64,000 bases of DNA from Streptomyces chrestomyceticus JCM 4735 (GTDB lineage Bacteria > Actinomycetota > Actinomycetes > Streptomycetales > Streptomycetaceae), in assembly GCF_003865135.1 (NCBI RefSeq), contig NZ_BHZC01000001.1, positions 2,108,001-2,172,000 of the forward strand. The letters are read 5' to 3'. The notes under the pieces were generated by a model. It worked only from the letters and a program-made list of their open reading frames with translations. It ran no database searches and was not told the DNA's origin. Positions 48,648 through 57,985 of the stretch are shown here, piece after piece (the stretch's first letter is position 1; every line of letters begins with the position of its first letter). Position numbers and translations under genes: made by a program.

Positions 48648-49154
48648 TTGTACGGGTGCGGTCGGCGTCCGGCCGTCACGTACGTCGGCGAGCAGCGGCG
48701 GCAGCCCGTACGGGAAGACGGTCTCGGCCGTCGTCGCCAGTTCGTCCACGGGCCACCAGCGGTGCCCCGTGACGGAGGCGGTCTCGTGTTCCTTGAAACC
48801 GCTGGTGTCGACCGGGTACGGCGCGACGTGGTGCAGGAAGAAGACGTCCTCGAACAGGCCGCTCGCCCAGGGTAGTTCCGCGTATCCGGAGGTACGGGCG
48901 ACCAGCGGCCCCAGCGCCTCCGGCGCGAGCCGCAGCCCGGTCTCCTCCGCCAGCTCCCGCGCCGCTGTCTCGCGCAGCGACTCCCCGTCGGCCACGCTGC
49001 CGCCGGGGGTGAACCAGCAGTGCCCGGCGTCGGGGCGGGCGGGGTCGAGGTGGCCGCGGAAGAGCAGCAGACTGTCGTCCGTCCCGAGGAGCAGAACGCG
49101 GGCGGAACGGCGTACGGGAGCGGCGGCCTGCGGCGGCGTGGTGGTTTCGGGCAT
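48630..49154 (-). CDS. NUDIX hydrolase (174 aa)
   Basis: Hydrolyses a nucleoside diphosphate-X compound. The Nudix box is complete: G-S-V-A-D-G-E then seven residues, R-E-L-A-E-E-T-G-L (residues ~50-72). It is preceded by 'RSARVLLLGTDDSLLLFRGHLDP' and 'HCWFTPGG', followed by 'WASGLFEDVFFLHHVAPYPVDTSGFKEHETASVTGHRWWPVDELA'. The substrate is not predictable. ATG 49154 (MPETTTPPQ). Divergent from the NYN-like gene with 80 bp between. Confidence 0.92.
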   Translation of the reverse strand: MPETTTPPQAAAPVRRSARVLLLGTDDSLLLFRGHLDPARPDAGHCWFTPGGSVADGESLRETAARELAEETGLRLAPEALGPLVARTSGYAELPWASGLFEDVFFLHHVAPYPVDTSGFKEHETASVTGHRWWPVDELATTAETVFPYGLPPLLADVRDGRTPTAPVQLPWHH

Positions 49155-49234
49155 CCGGGCAGCGTAGGCCGCGGCCGCGTCGCGCGACAAAGGGTTTCTC
49201 CGCGTCCCTGGGTCCCCCGTGCCACGCTGGACCC

Positions 49235-49633
49235 ATGAGCACTCTGGTGGTCGTGGACGCGGCCAACGTGATCGGGTCGGTGCCCGACGGCTGGTGGCGC
49301 GACCGCCGCGCGGCGGCCGAACGGCTGCGGGACGCACTGGCGGGCCGGGCGGCCGACGGGCACGGACTCCCCGGGCTCGAACCCGGCGGACCGCCCGTCG
49401 AGCTGGTCCTCGTCGTCGAGGGCGCGGCCCGGGGCGTGGCACCCGTACCCGGTGTGGAGGTGGTCGAGGCGCCGGGCAGCGGGGACGACCGCATCGTGGA
49501 ACTGGTGCGGGAGGCGGACCGGGGCCCGGACTGCGTGGTCGTCACCGCCGACCGCGGGCTGCGGGCGCGCGTGGCGGCGTTGGGGGCCCAGGTGGCCGGG
49601 CCGCGTACCGTCCGGCCCGGGCACGGCGGCTGA
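49235..49633 (+). CDS. Small PIN/NYN-like protein (132 aa)
   Basis: 'MSTLVVVDAANVIGSVPDGWWRDRRAAAERLRDAL' with D-A-A-N-V, then 'VELVLVVEGAARGV', 'VEVVEAPGSGDDRIVELV' and 'DCVVVTADRGLRARVAALGAQVAGP'. The D-x-x-N, E, D-D and D-R-G-L acidic positions match a PIN/NYN-type (YacP-like) ribonuclease fold. I recall homologues annotated as NTP pyrophosphohydrolase, but the motif pattern favours the PIN-like reading. ATG 49235. The function may be RNA cleavage; unproven. Confidence 0.75.
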   Translation: MSTLVVVDAANVIGSVPDGWWRDRRAAAERLRDALAGRAADGHGLPGLEPGGPPVELVLVVEGAARGVAPVPGVEVVEAPGSGDDRIVELVREADRGPDCVVVTADRGLRARVAALGAQVAGPRTVRPGHGG

Positions 49634-49657
49634 CGGAACCCGGCCCGCCACCCGGCC

Positions 49658-51223
49658 TCACCCGCGACCCGTCCGCCCGTCCGCCCGCCCGTTCATCCGG
49701 CTGTGGCCACGCCCGTACGCGAAGTACACGACGAAGCCGATCAGCATCCACACCCCGAACCGCAGCCAGGTCTCCGCGGGCAGGTTGAGCATCAGCCACA
49801 GCGAGGCCAGGACCGACAGGGCCGGGACGAACGGCACCAGCGGTGTACGGAAGGAGCGGGGCAGGTCCGGCCGGGAACGGCGCAGGATGACGACGCCGAG
49901 CGCGACCACGACGAAGGCGAACAGGGTGCCGATGTTGACCAGTTCGGCGAGTTCGTCGATCGAGGTGAACCCGGCGACGACGGCGACCACGGCGCCCAGC
50001 GCGACGGTCGAGCGGTACGGGGTGCCGAAGCGCGGGTGGACCTGCGAGAACAGCTTCGGCAGCAGGCCGTCGCGGCTCATCGCGAAGAAGACCCGGCTCT
50101 GGCCGAGCAGCAGGATCATGCAGACCGAGGTCAGGCCGACGGCGGCGCCGAAGCTGATCAGCCCGGCCCAGAACGGGTGCCCGACGGACTTGAAGGCGTC
50201 GGCGAGCGGGGCGTCCGTGGACAGTTCGCTGTACTTCTGCATGCCGGTGACGACGATCGACACGGCCACGTACAGCACCGTGCAGATGGCGAGCGAACCG
50301 AGGATGCCGCGCGGTACGTCGCGCTGCGGCAGCCGGGTCTCCTCGGCGGCGGTGGCCACGATGTCGAAGCCGATGAAGGCGAAGAAGACGACCGCGGCGG
50401 CCGCGAAGACGCCCATCACGCCGAAGTCGGCCGGGGTGAAGCCGAAGACGAGCTGGGACAGCGGCGCCGCGAGGCCGTCGCCGCCCTCGGTGGCCCGGCT
50501 CGGCGGGATGAACGGCTCGTAGTTGGCGCCGGTGATGAAGAAGGCGCCCGCGATGATGACGAGCAGCACGACGGTGACCTTGATACCGACGATCACCGAG
50601 GTCACGCGGGACGACAGCTTCATGCCGACGACGAGGATCGCCGTCAGGACGAGGACCAGGACGCAGGCGAGCAGGTCGAAGCCGAAGGTGCCCTCGTGCG
50701 TGCCGGACAGTCCTCGCGGCAGGTGGACCCCGGCGGTGTCCAGCAGCGAGCGGACGTAGCCGGACCAGCCGACGGCGACCACCGCGCAGCCCAGCGCCAG
50801 CTCCAGCACCAGGTCCCAGCCGATGATCCAGGCGGGCAGCTCGCCGAGCGAGGCGTACGAGAAGGTGTACGCGGAGCCGGCGACCGGCACGGTCGAGGCG
50901 AACTCCGCGTAGCAGAGCGCGGCCAGCGCGCAGACCAGGCCGGCGACGACGAAGGAGAGGGCGACGGCCGGGCCCGCCGTCTCCTTGGCGATCTTGCCGG
51001 TGAGGACGAAGATGCCGGTGCCGATGACCACACCGACGCCGAAGACCGTCAGGTCGAGGGCGGACAGGGACTTCTTGAGCGCGTGCTCCGGCTCCTCGGT
51101 GTCCCGGATCGACTCCTCGACCGTCTTGGTCCGGAACAGGCCGTCGCGGCGCCCCCGGGCGGGGTCCGCGCCACCGCCGCCGCGCTCCGGTCCGCTTCCC
51201 GTGCCCCGCTGGGTACTGCTCAT
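49658..51223 (-). CDS. APC-family amino acid permease (521 aa)
   Basis: Cationic-amino-acid-transporter-like member of the APC superfamily with about 12-14 membrane helices. After a ~55-residue charged, Gly-rich N-terminus: 'LSALDLTVFGVGVVIGTGIFVLTGKIAKETAGPAVALSFVVAGLVCALAALCYAEFASTVPVAGSAYTFSYASLGELPAWIIGWDLVLELALG' is the APC signature (G-x-G-I-F; E-F-A-S). 'FFAFIGFDIVATAAEETRLPQRDVPRGILGSL' is helix 6. ATG 51223 has 'ggagg' 7 nt upstream; a TTG 57 nt earlier is less likely. The substrate is probably an amino acid. Confidence 0.92.
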   Translation of the reverse strand: MSSTQRGTGSGPERGGGGADPARGRRDGLFRTKTVEESIRDTEEPEHALKKSLSALDLTVFGVGVVIGTGIFVLTGKIAKETAGPAVALSFVVAGLVCALAALCYAEFASTVPVAGSAYTFSYASLGELPAWIIGWDLVLELALGCAVVAVGWSGYVRSLLDTAGVHLPRGLSGTHEGTFGFDLLACVLVLVLTAILVVGMKLSSRVTSVIVGIKVTVVLLVIIAGAFFITGANYEPFIPPSRATEGGDGLAAPLSQLVFGFTPADFGVMGVFAAAAVVFFAFIGFDIVATAAEETRLPQRDVPRGILGSLAICTVLYVAVSIVVTGMQKYSELSTDAPLADAFKSVGHPFWAGLISFGAAVGLTSVCMILLLGQSRVFFAMSRDGLLPKLFSQVHPRFGTPYRSTVALGAVVAVVAGFTSIDELAELVNIGTLFAFVVVALGVVILRRSRPDLPRSFRTPLVPFVPALSVLASLWLMLNLPAETWLRFGVWMLIGFVVYFAYGRGHSRMNGRADGRTGRG

Positions 51224-51594
51224 GGGCCAACCTCCGCCTGGACGACCGTCGCGACTCGTGAACTGACCGAGTCTGCGCAATGGTCGGGACGAGTACGGTG
51301 CGGCGGGCCTGTACGCGGCGGGGATTCACCCGATGGTACGGACGGGTGGATATGCCGACGGGCCGGTGGTTGCACCCGTTCGGGTGGCCCACCGGCCCAT
51401 CGTATGACCGTTCAGCGATGTTTGTGCAGAGTTGCGCGCCGGGTTTGTGCCGCCTTGGGCGTCGTGTGTTCGTCCGGTGAACGGCCGGTACGAGCGGTCA
51501 GCCGTTCGTGGGGACGTGTCCACGGGACCCGCGCGCATCCCCCACAGGAGGAACCGGCCGCGCCGGTTCCTCCTCCCGTCGGCGGTGGCCGCCG
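51224..51594. other. Intergenic region between dxs and the permease gene
   Basis: About 370 bp, both flanking genes on the reverse strand. It contains the permease promoter region and, at 51546-51574, a strong dxs terminator. No gene-like frame. G/T-rich runs near 51420-51480. Confidence 0.5.
51546..51574 (-). terminator. 13-bp perfect hairpin, dxs terminator
   Basis: AGGAGGAACCGGC (51546-51558) and its exact complement (51562-51574) around a 3-nt loop, 21 nt beyond the dxs stop. Confidence 0.85.
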
Positions 51595-53565
51595 TCAGTC
51601 GCGGGCGGCCTCGGCGCGCCCGGCGCCGTCCGCGGCGGCCACGGACTCCGCCGCGTCCACGGACCGGTCGGTGTCCTCGTAGCGGCCGTCGATCTTGGAG
51701 ACCAGGCCGGTCACCTGCCGGGCGATGTCCGGCGCGGTGAGCCCGATCTCGGCCAGGATCTCCTTGCGCGAGGCGTGGTCGAGGAACCGCTCGGGGATAC
51801 CGAAGTCCCGCAGCGGCACGTCCACGCCCGCGTCCCGCAGCGCCTGCGCGACCGCGGAGCCGACACCGCCGGAGCGGCTGTTGTCCTCGACCGTGACCAC
51901 GACGCGGTGCGCGTCGGCGAGGCCCGGCAGCGCCGCGTCGACCGGCTTGACCCAGCGCGGGTCCACCACCGTCGTCGAGATGCCCTGCTTGTCGAGCAGG
52001 TCGGCGATCTCCAGGCACATCGGCGCCAGCGCGCCCACCGACACCAGCAGCACGTCGGGCCGCTCGACGCCCTCGCCGGGCTCGCGCAGCACGTCCATGC
52101 CGCCCACCCGGCCCACGGCCTGCACGGCCGGGCCGACCGCGCCCTTGGAGTAGCGCACCACGGTCGGGGCGTCGTCGACGTCGACGGCCTCGCGGAGCTG
52201 GGCGCGGACCTGGTCGGCGTCGCGCGGGGCCGCGATCCGCAGGCCGGGCACGACCTGGAGGATCGACATGTCCCACATGCCGTTGTGCGACGCGCCGTCG
52301 GTGCCGGTGACACCGGCCCGGTCCAGGACGAAGGTGACGCCGCACTTGTGCAGCGCCACGTCCATCAGAACCTGGTCGAAGGCGCGGTTGAGGAAGGTGG
52401 CGTAGACCGCGAAGACCGGGTGCAGGCCGCCGGTGGCCAGGCCGGCGGCGGACACCGCGCCGTGCTGCTCGGCGATGCCGACGTCGTAGACCCGGTCCGG
52501 GAACGCCTTGGCGAACTTGTCCAGGCCGACCGGCTGCAGCATGGCGGCCGTGATCGCGACGATGTCGGGGCGCTCACGGCCGAGCTCGACCATCTCCTCG
52601 CCGAAGACGGAGGTCCAGTCGGCGCCGGAGGAGGCGATCGGCAGGCCCGTGTCGGGGTGGATCTTGCCGACGGCGTGGAAGCGGTCCGCCTCGTCCTGGA
52701 GGGCGGGCTGGTAGCCGCGGCCCTTCTCGGTGAGGCAGTGCACGATGACCGGGCCGCCGAAGCGCTTGGCGCGCTGCAGCGCCGACTCCAGGGCCTCGAT
52801 GTCGTGGCCGTCGATCGGCCCGACGTACTTCAGCCCCAGGTCCTCGAACATGCCCTGCGGCGCGATGAAGTCCTTCAGGCCCTTCTTGGCGCCGTGCAGC
52901 GTCTCGTACAGCGGCCGGCCGACGACCGGGGTGCGCTCCAGCAGGTCCTTGCCGCGGGCGAGGAAGCGCTCGTAGCCGTCGGTGGTGCGCAGGGTGGCGA
53001 GGTGGTTGGCGAGGCCGCCGATGGTGGGCGCGTAGGAGCGCTCGTTGTCGTTGACGACGATGACCAGGGGGCGGTCCTTGGCCGTCGCGATGTTGTTCAG
53101 CGCCTCCCAGGCCATGCCGCCGGTCAGCGCGCCGTCCCCGATGACCGCCACGACATGATCGTTTTTGCGCAGCACCTCGTTGGCCTTGGCCAGGCCGTCG
53201 GCCCAGCCCAGCACGGTGGAGGCGTGGCTGTTCTCGATGACGTCGTGCTCGGACTCGGCCTGCGAGGGGTAGCCGGACAGGCCGCCCTTCATCTTCAGCT
53301 TCGAGAAGTCCTGCCGGCCGGTGAGCAGCTTGTGGACGTAGGACTGGTGCCCGGTGTCCCACAGCACCTTGTCCTTCGGGGACTCGAAGACCCGGTGCAG
53401 GGCGATGGTCAGCTCGACCACGCCGAGGTTGGGTCCGAGGTGCCCGCCGGTCTTGGAGACGGCGTCGACGAGGAAGGTACGGATCTCCCCCGCCAGCTGT
53501 TCCAGCTGCTCCGGTCCGAGTCGGTCCAGATCGCGCGGTCCCTTGATACGGGTCAGCAGCGCCAC
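51595..53565 (-). CDS. dxs: 1-deoxy-D-xylulose-5-phosphate synthase
   Basis: Thiamine-diphosphate transketolase-like enzyme making DXP from pyruvate and glyceraldehyde-3-phosphate: the first step of the MEP isoprenoid pathway, also feeding thiamine and pyridoxal. '[21 protein letters not shown]', '[17 protein letters not shown]', TPP motif '[20 protein letters not shown]...NDNERSYAP', '[21 protein letters not shown]', '[15 protein letters not shown]', '[16 protein letters not shown]'. 656 aa with an acidic actinobacterial C-tail. GTG 53565 has 'aaggagg' 5 nt upstream; the longer frame upstream lacks conservation. Confidence 0.96.
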   Translation of the reverse strand: MALLTRIKGPRDLDRLGPEQLEQLAGEIRTFLVDAVSKTGGHLGPNLGVVELTIALHRVFESPKDKVLWDTGHQSYVHKLLTGRQDFSKLKMKGGLSGYPSQAESEHDVIENSHASTVLGWADGLAKANEVLRKNDHVVAVIGDGALTGGMAWEALNNIATAKDRPLVIVVNDNERSYAPTIGGLANHLATLRTTDGYERFLARGKDLLERTPVVGRPLYETLHGAKKGLKDFIAPQGMFEDLGLKYVGPIDGHDIEALESALQRAKRFGGPVIVHCLTEKGRGYQPALQDEADRFHAVGKIHPDTGLPIASSGADWTSVFGEEMVELGRERPDIVAITAAMLQPVGLDKFAKAFPDRVYDVGIAEQHGAVSAAGLATGGLHPVFAVYATFLNRAFDQVLMDVALHKCGVTFVLDRAGVTGTDGASHNGMWDMSILQVVPGLRIAAPRDADQVRAQLREAVDVDDAPTVVRYSKGAVGPAVQAVGRVGGMDVLREPGEGVERPDVLLVSVGALAPMCLEIADLLDKQGISTTVVDPRWVKPVDAALPGLADAHRVVVTVEDNSRSGGVGSAVAQALRDAGVDVPLRDFGIPERFLDHASRKEILAEIGLTAPDIARQVTGLVSKIDGRYEDTDRSVDAAESVAAADGAGRAEAARD

Positions 53566-54175
53566 CCGTGCCTCCTTGCTGTCGAGCTGGTTCGAGCGAT
53601 TCGTGCCGCTTGGTGCAGCTTCGCCTGTTTGTAGCTGGCTCTGGCTGGTCGAGCTTGCCGATCCGCCGAGTCTAATGTTCCGCTTGCGACGGCGGAGAAC
53701 GGGCCGTGCGATGTATGTCACGCGGATGGCCGTTATGCGGCTCTGCTCCCCCGGCGGGCACGACCTTCGACCGAAAACCTGCCCTCAGGCGCGTATCCGA
53801 CCCCGCGAACGGGGGTGGCCGGCGCTCTGACGGCCCTCCCGGGCCCGCCCGGGCGGCCTGCGAACCGTCGCTCACGGAACGGCCACCGCGGCGCCACCAC
53901 GGTTACTCTGCGTAACCTGCCCGGCGTGCCGCAGGGCGCCGCAGAGGCCACAGGTGCCGGCCATGAGCCCGCCGCTACGGAACCCGTCCGCCTGCGTGGC
54001 CGGCCTGCGCAGGGCCCGCACGGCAAGTGATCCGGGGCCGGCCGTCATCAGAACAACCCATCACGATGTGCCCGAATGCCTTGGAGCTGGAGCTCTCGTA
54101 CATCGGCCCCTGGCCCAGCAAGCGGCGTCGGGCCGGGTCCGTCGTCCCGCCTCCGTCGTCGGCGTCGAGCAGGCC
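53566..54175. other. Long intergenic region upstream of dxs, no intact gene
   Basis: About 600 bp holding the dxs promoter and degraded DNA. A dyad GGTTAC-N5-GTAACC lies at 53901-53917. From 54066 a 37-codon frame (MCPNALELELSYIGPWPSKR...) ends in a TGA overlapping the GTG at 54176; I recognise no family and it may be part of the same decayed locus. The rest gives no family resemblance in any frame. Confidence 0.5.
53901..53917. promoter_or_regulatory. Dyad GGTTAC-N5-GTAACC upstream of dxs
   Basis: Perfect 6-bp arms, 17 bp overall, 336 bp upstream of the dxs start. Candidate regulator site; it may belong to a gene lost from this region. Confidence 0.35.
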
Positions 54176-54298
54176 GTGACACTCAGCGCGGTGGCCAGGC
54201 TGTACGGCCGCGGCAACAACAAGGTTTCCGCCCTGCGCGGTGTGCACTGTGCCTTCGGCCGCGGGTCGTTCACCGCGGTGATGGGCCCTTCGGGTACC
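54176..54298 (+). pseudogene. ABC transporter ATPase fragment (MacB-like N-terminus)
   Basis: GTG 54176 begins VTLSAVARLYGRGNNKVSALRG followed by VHCAFGRGSFTAVMGPSGT. This is the usual opening of a LolD/MacB-type ATPase up to the Walker A motif (G-P-S-G-S-G-K-S-T), which breaks after G-P-S-G-T. No Q-loop, signature or Walker B follows in any frame. The break coincides with an 8-bp hairpin (54287-54306). Remnant of a lost efflux system. Confidence 0.7.
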
Positions 54299-54306
54299 CC
54301 CGAAGG
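54287..54306. repeat. 8-bp perfect inverted repeat at the ABC fragment breakpoint
   Basis: CCTTCGGG (54287-54294), TACC, CCCGAAGG (54299-54306). The left arm is the Walker A coding sequence itself. It may have promoted the deletion by forming a hairpin. Confidence 0.6.
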
Positions 54307-54579
54307 CGTCGCTCTTCTCGACGATTCGCAGAGCGTCACCTGCCGGGAGCGGGACGAGCGTTCCAACCGGCCGGCACGCGAACTGGACAGCCCCGGTACG
54401 GACCTGGCGTGCGGGACGGCCCGGGACGACGGGCGCACCGCTCCGCCGGGCCCGGCTACGGTCCCCGGCATACCGTCATGTCCCTGCCGGGGCTCGGACT
54501 TGCGGTCCGTGCCCCGGCTCGACTGCTCCCTGGTCACCCGCCCCAGCTTTCCCGATGCGACGGAAAGCGGGAACGACGG

Positions 54580-55866
54580 CTACGCCCGGCCGGCCGTCTT
54601 CTGCGTCTTGCGGGAGACGGAGTCGATGACCACGGCCGCCAGCAGGACGGCTCCGGTGATCATGAACTGGACGGCCGAGGCGATGCCCAGCAGTGCCATC
54701 CCCGAGGCGATGGACTGGATGACCAGGACGCCCAGGAGCGCGGACCAGGTCTTGCCGCGGCCGCCGAACAGGCTCGTACCGCCGATGACCGCGGCGGCGA
54801 TCGCGTTCATCAGGAGGCTGCCCGCGCCCGAGGACTGGTTCGCGGCGTTGATCTGGGAGGCCAGGAACATTCCGCCGACCGCGGCCATCGTGCCGGCCAG
54901 GGAGAAGACCGAGATCCGGATGAACGCCACGTTGATGCCCGCGCGACGGGCCGCCTCGACGCTGCCGCCGAGGGCGAAGATCTGCCGCCCGTACCGGGTA
55001 CGCCGCAGCACGAAGTCGAGGGCGACGACGACGCCGAGGAAGATCACGACCGCGAGCGGCAGGCCCTTGTACTGGTTCAGCAGCCACGCCACCAGATAGG
55101 CGGGGACGGCCAGGACCACCGTACGCAGCACGGTCTCGCTCAGCGGCCGGCTCGGGACGCCCGCGGCCTCGCGGCGGCGGGAGTCCAGGAGGGAGAGGCC
55201 GAGGAAGGCCAGGACGGCGACCGTCGCCAGGCCGTACGCGGCGGCCACGTCGGTGAAGTAGAAGTTGGTCAGCTTCGCGACGAGGCCGCTGTCGTCCAGG
55301 TTGATGGTGCCGTTGGAGCCGAGCACCTGGAGCATCAGGCCGTTCCAGCCAAGCAGCCCGGCGAGGGTGACGACGAAGGCGGGCACCCCGATCCGGGCGA
55401 AGAAGAAGCCGTGCAGGGCACCGGCCACGGTACCGGTGAGGACGGCCAGGATCAGGGCGAGCCATTCCGGCATGCCGTTGTTGATGTTGAGGACGGCGAA
55501 GACCGCGGCGGCCAGGCCGCTGACCGAGCCGACGGACAGGTCGATCTCGCCGAGGATCAGCACGAAGACGATGCCGACGGCGATCAGTCCGGTGCCAGCC
55601 GCCGTCACGAACAGGTTCGAGAGGTTCTCGGCGCCGAGGAAGGCCGCGTCCTGGAGCTGGAAGACGATGCCGATGACGATGAGGCCGACGACGACCGGCA
55701 GCGAGCCCAGTTCACCGCTGCGCGTCTTGCGCCGGAACTCGTCGAGGTAGCCCTTGAAGCCCTGCTGGCGGACGAGCAGCCGCGGGTCCACGGCGGTGAC
55801 GGCACCCTCGGCCGCGGGCGCCGCGTCGACCGGCTCGTCGCCGGCCCTGGACAGGTTGGTGGTCAC
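54580..55866 (-). CDS. xylH: Xylose-type ABC importer permease XylH (428 aa)
   Basis: Ribose/xylose-class sugar permease with about ten membrane helices: 'LPVVVGLIVIGIVFQLQDAAFLGAENLSNLFVTAAGTGLIAVGIVFVLILGEIDLSVGSVSGLAAAVFAVL' (family E-I-D-L-S-V-G motif), 'YLVAWLLNQYKGLPLAVVIFLGVVVALDFVLRRTRYGRQIFALGGSVEAARRAGINV' (coupling helix), 'LLMNAIAAAVIGGTSLFGGRGKTWSALLGVLVIQSIASGMALLGI'. GTG 55866 overlaps the xylG stop (GTGA). Third gene of xylFGH; in S. coelicolor (SCO6009-6011, from memory) this operon takes up xylose and is under the adjacent ROK regulator. Confidence 0.93.
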   Translation of the reverse strand: MTTNLSRAGDEPVDAAPAAEGAVTAVDPRLLVRQQGFKGYLDEFRRKTRSGELGSLPVVVGLIVIGIVFQLQDAAFLGAENLSNLFVTAAGTGLIAVGIVFVLILGEIDLSVGSVSGLAAAVFAVLNINNGMPEWLALILAVLTGTVAGALHGFFFARIGVPAFVVTLAGLLGWNGLMLQVLGSNGTINLDDSGLVAKLTNFYFTDVAAAYGLATVAVLAFLGLSLLDSRRREAAGVPSRPLSETVLRTVVLAVPAYLVAWLLNQYKGLPLAVVIFLGVVVALDFVLRRTRYGRQIFALGGSVEAARRAGINVAFIRISVFSLAGTMAAVGGMFLASQINAANQSSGAGSLLMNAIAAAVIGGTSLFGGRGKTWSALLGVLVIQSIASGMALLGIASAVQFMITGAVLLAAVVIDSVSRKTQKTAGRA

Positions 55867-56642
55867 TTCTTGGCCTCCGCGGTGCGGGCCTTGCGCCGGG
55901 TCACGGCATTGTCCGTGGCGCCGGTGATGGCGGAGATGATCTCTTCCTGACTGGTGCTGCGGACGTCGAAGGTGCCGTTGTTCCGGCCCAGCCGCAGCAC
56001 CGCGACCCGGTCCGCGACGGCCTTGACGTCGGCCATGTTGTGGCTGATGAGGATGGTGCCGAGACCGCGCTCCCGCAGCCGTTCCACGAGGTCGAGGACC
56101 TGGGCGGTCTGCTCCACACCGAGCGCCGCGGTGGGCTCGTCGAGGATGACGACCTTGGGCTCGCCGAGCAGGGAGCGGGCGATGGCGACGGTCTGCCGCT
56201 GGCCGCCGGAGAGCGAGGCGATGGGGATGCGCACGCTCGGGATGCGGATGGCGAGGGTGGCGAGCAGCTCGCGGGCGCGGCGCTCCATCTCGACCTCGTC
56301 CAGCACCCCGGCGCGCACGATCTCGCGGCCGAGGAAGAGGTTGCCCACGACATCGAGGTTGTCGCAGAGCGCGAGGTCCTGGTAGACGGTCGCGATGCCC
56401 AGTTCCTGGGCGGTGTGCGGCCGGTCGACGGTGACCGGGCGGCCCTCCCACTCGATGACGCCGTCGTCGGCGGGTCCGACGCCGGCGATCGTCTTGACGA
56501 GGGTGGACTTGCCGGCGCCGTTGTCGCCGACCAGGGCGACGACCTCGCCGGGGTGGATCTCCAGTTCGACATCGGTGAGCGCCTGAACGGCACCGAACCG
56601 CTTGGAGATCCCGCGCAACGCCAGCACGGGCGTAGCGGACAC
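55863..56642 (-). CDS. xylG: Xylose-type ABC importer ATPase XylG (259 aa)
   Basis: Single-domain sugar ABC ATPase: Walker A 'VVALVGDNGAGKSTLVKTIAG', Q-loop 'IATVYQDLALCDNLDVVGNLFLG', signature 'PIASLSGGQRQTVAIARSLL', Walker B 'KVVILDEPTAALGVEQT', H-loop 'GTILISHNMADVKAVADRVAVLRLGR'. E. coli XylG has two ATPase domains (about 510 aa); this protein has one and probably dimerises. GTG 56642 is favoured because 'aaggag' lies 9 nt before it; the ATG at 56651 abuts the same RBS with no spacing. It overlaps xylH by 4 nt. Confidence 0.92.
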   Translation of the reverse strand: MSATPVLALRGISKRFGAVQALTDVELEIHPGEVVALVGDNGAGKSTLVKTIAGVGPADDGVIEWEGRPVTVDRPHTAQELGIATVYQDLALCDNLDVVGNLFLGREIVRAGVLDEVEMERRARELLATLAIRIPSVRIPIASLSGGQRQTVAIARSLLGEPKVVILDEPTAALGVEQTAQVLDLVERLRERGLGTILISHNMADVKAVADRVAVLRLGRNNGTFDVRSTSQEEIISAITGATDNAVTRRKARTAEAKK

Positions 56643-56736
56643 GTGAATCATCTCCTTCGCCGCCTGACCGGCGGGGATGCGCCGTCCGGCCCGCGGCGCC
56701 CGGTGGACGGGCGGCGGGGCCGGGCGGACGGCAGGC

Positions 56737-57846
56737 TTACTTCAGGCCGGCCTGGGCGCAGGCGGACTGGAACTTGGCGGTGCAGATCTCGGCCTTGGTG
56801 AAGAAGCCCTCCTGGCCGACATACTTCGAAATATCGGCCTTGGTGAGCGCGAAGGGCGTCACGATGACGGACGGCACCTTCTTCTCGGTGGCGCTGTCGA
56901 CGGTGGTCTTGGCGACCGAGTCCAGCTTCTTGCCCTGGGCGAGCGCGACGGCCATCGAGGCGGCGGCGTCGGCCTCCGGCTTGTACGGCTTGTAGACGCT
57001 CATGAACTGCTCGTCGCTGAGGATGCGCTGGACGGCGGAGAGTTCGGCGTCCTGGCCGGTGACCGGCGGGAGCTTGGTGAACCCGGCGCTCTTGAGGGCG
57101 GTGATGATGCCGCCCGCCATGCCGTCGTTGGCGGAGTAGACGCCGATGATCTTGTCCTTGCCGAGCGAGGAGATGGCGCCCTTCATGTTCTCGTTGGCGT
57201 TCTCCGGCTTCCACTCCTTGGTGTCGTACTCCTTGCCGATCTTCACCTTGCCGTCCAGCACGGAGTGCGCGCCGTCCTTGTACATCTTGGCGTTCGGGTC
57301 GGTGATCGACCCGTTCATCATGACGATCTCGCCCTGGCCGACCTTGTCGCCCAGCTCCTTGAGGAGCGACTCGCCCTGGATCTTGCCGACCCGCTCGTTG
57401 TCCACGGAGGTGTACGCCTTGATCGGGCCCTCGGCCAGCCGGTCGTAGGCGACGACGGGGATGCCCTTGTCGTTCGCCTTCTTGACCGAGGCGGCGATGG
57501 ACTTGGCGTCCACCGCGTCCAGGATCAGCGCGTCGACCTTCTTGGTGATCATCGTGTCGACCTGCTGCTGCTGGACGGCGGGGTCCTGCTTGGCGTTGTC
57601 GTAGAGGATCTCGGTGTCCTTGCCCGCCAGCTCGCGGATCTTCTTCTCTATCAGCGGCTTGTCGAACCGCTCGTATCGCGCGGTCTGGTTCTCGGGCAGC
57701 AGGAGGCCGATGGTCAGCGGCCCCTTCTTGTCCTTCTTGGCGTCCGAGTCGCCGCCGGCCTCCTTGGCGGAGCCGCAGGCGGCGAGTCCGGCGGCCATCG
57801 AGACGGCGGCCGCGGCCACGGCGGCACGACGCAGGTGCGAGTTCAC
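56737..57846 (-). CDS. xylF: Xylose-type ABC importer substrate-binding lipoprotein XylF (369 aa)
   Basis: Periplasmic-binding-protein-fold lipoprotein: signal MNSHLRRAAVAAAAVSMAAGLAACG with lipidation Cys24. The body is typical of the ribose/xylose-binding family: 'LTIGLLLPENQTARYERFDKPLIEKKIRELAGKDTEILYDNAKQDPAVQQQQVDTMITKKVDALILDAVDAKSIAASVKKANDKGIPVVAYDRLAEG', 'IVMMNGSITDPNAKMYKDGAHSVL', 'IIGVYSANDGMAGGIITALKSAGF', 'LPPVTGQDAELSAVQRILSDEQFMSVYKP'. It is the first gene of xylFGH. Upstream lie ROK-type palindromes; regulation by Rok7B7 is expected. Confidence 0.94.
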   Translation of the reverse strand: MNSHLRRAAVAAAAVSMAAGLAACGSAKEAGGDSDAKKDKKGPLTIGLLLPENQTARYERFDKPLIEKKIRELAGKDTEILYDNAKQDPAVQQQQVDTMITKKVDALILDAVDAKSIAASVKKANDKGIPVVAYDRLAEGPIKAYTSVDNERVGKIQGESLLKELGDKVGQGEIVMMNGSITDPNAKMYKDGAHSVLDGKVKIGKEYDTKEWKPENANENMKGAISSLGKDKIIGVYSANDGMAGGIITALKSAGFTKLPPVTGQDAELSAVQRILSDEQFMSVYKPYKPEADAAASMAVALAQGKKLDSVAKTTVDSATEKKVPSVIVTPFALTKADISKYVGQEGFFTKAEICTAKFQSACAQAGLK

Positions 57847-57927
57847 GGTGAAACCTCCCTGACGAGGCCGCGTCGTTGCGGCCGAGGTGGCTGGAAGTCA
57901 ACTCGGCCGCTCGCAGACCGTCAAGGA

Positions 57928-57940
57928 GTAAATACTTAAC
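57928..57940. promoter_or_regulatory. AT-rich dyad in the xylF upstream region
   Basis: GTAAATACTTAAC has GT-N-AA-N3-TT-N-AC symmetry, 82 bp before the xylF ATG. It is the most A/T-rich patch of the leader and a reasonable core promoter or ROK operator site. Confidence 0.45.
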
Positions 57941-57985
57941 GAGATGACAACGGTGCCATGCGTTAGCTGTGTGAACTCAGCGTGC

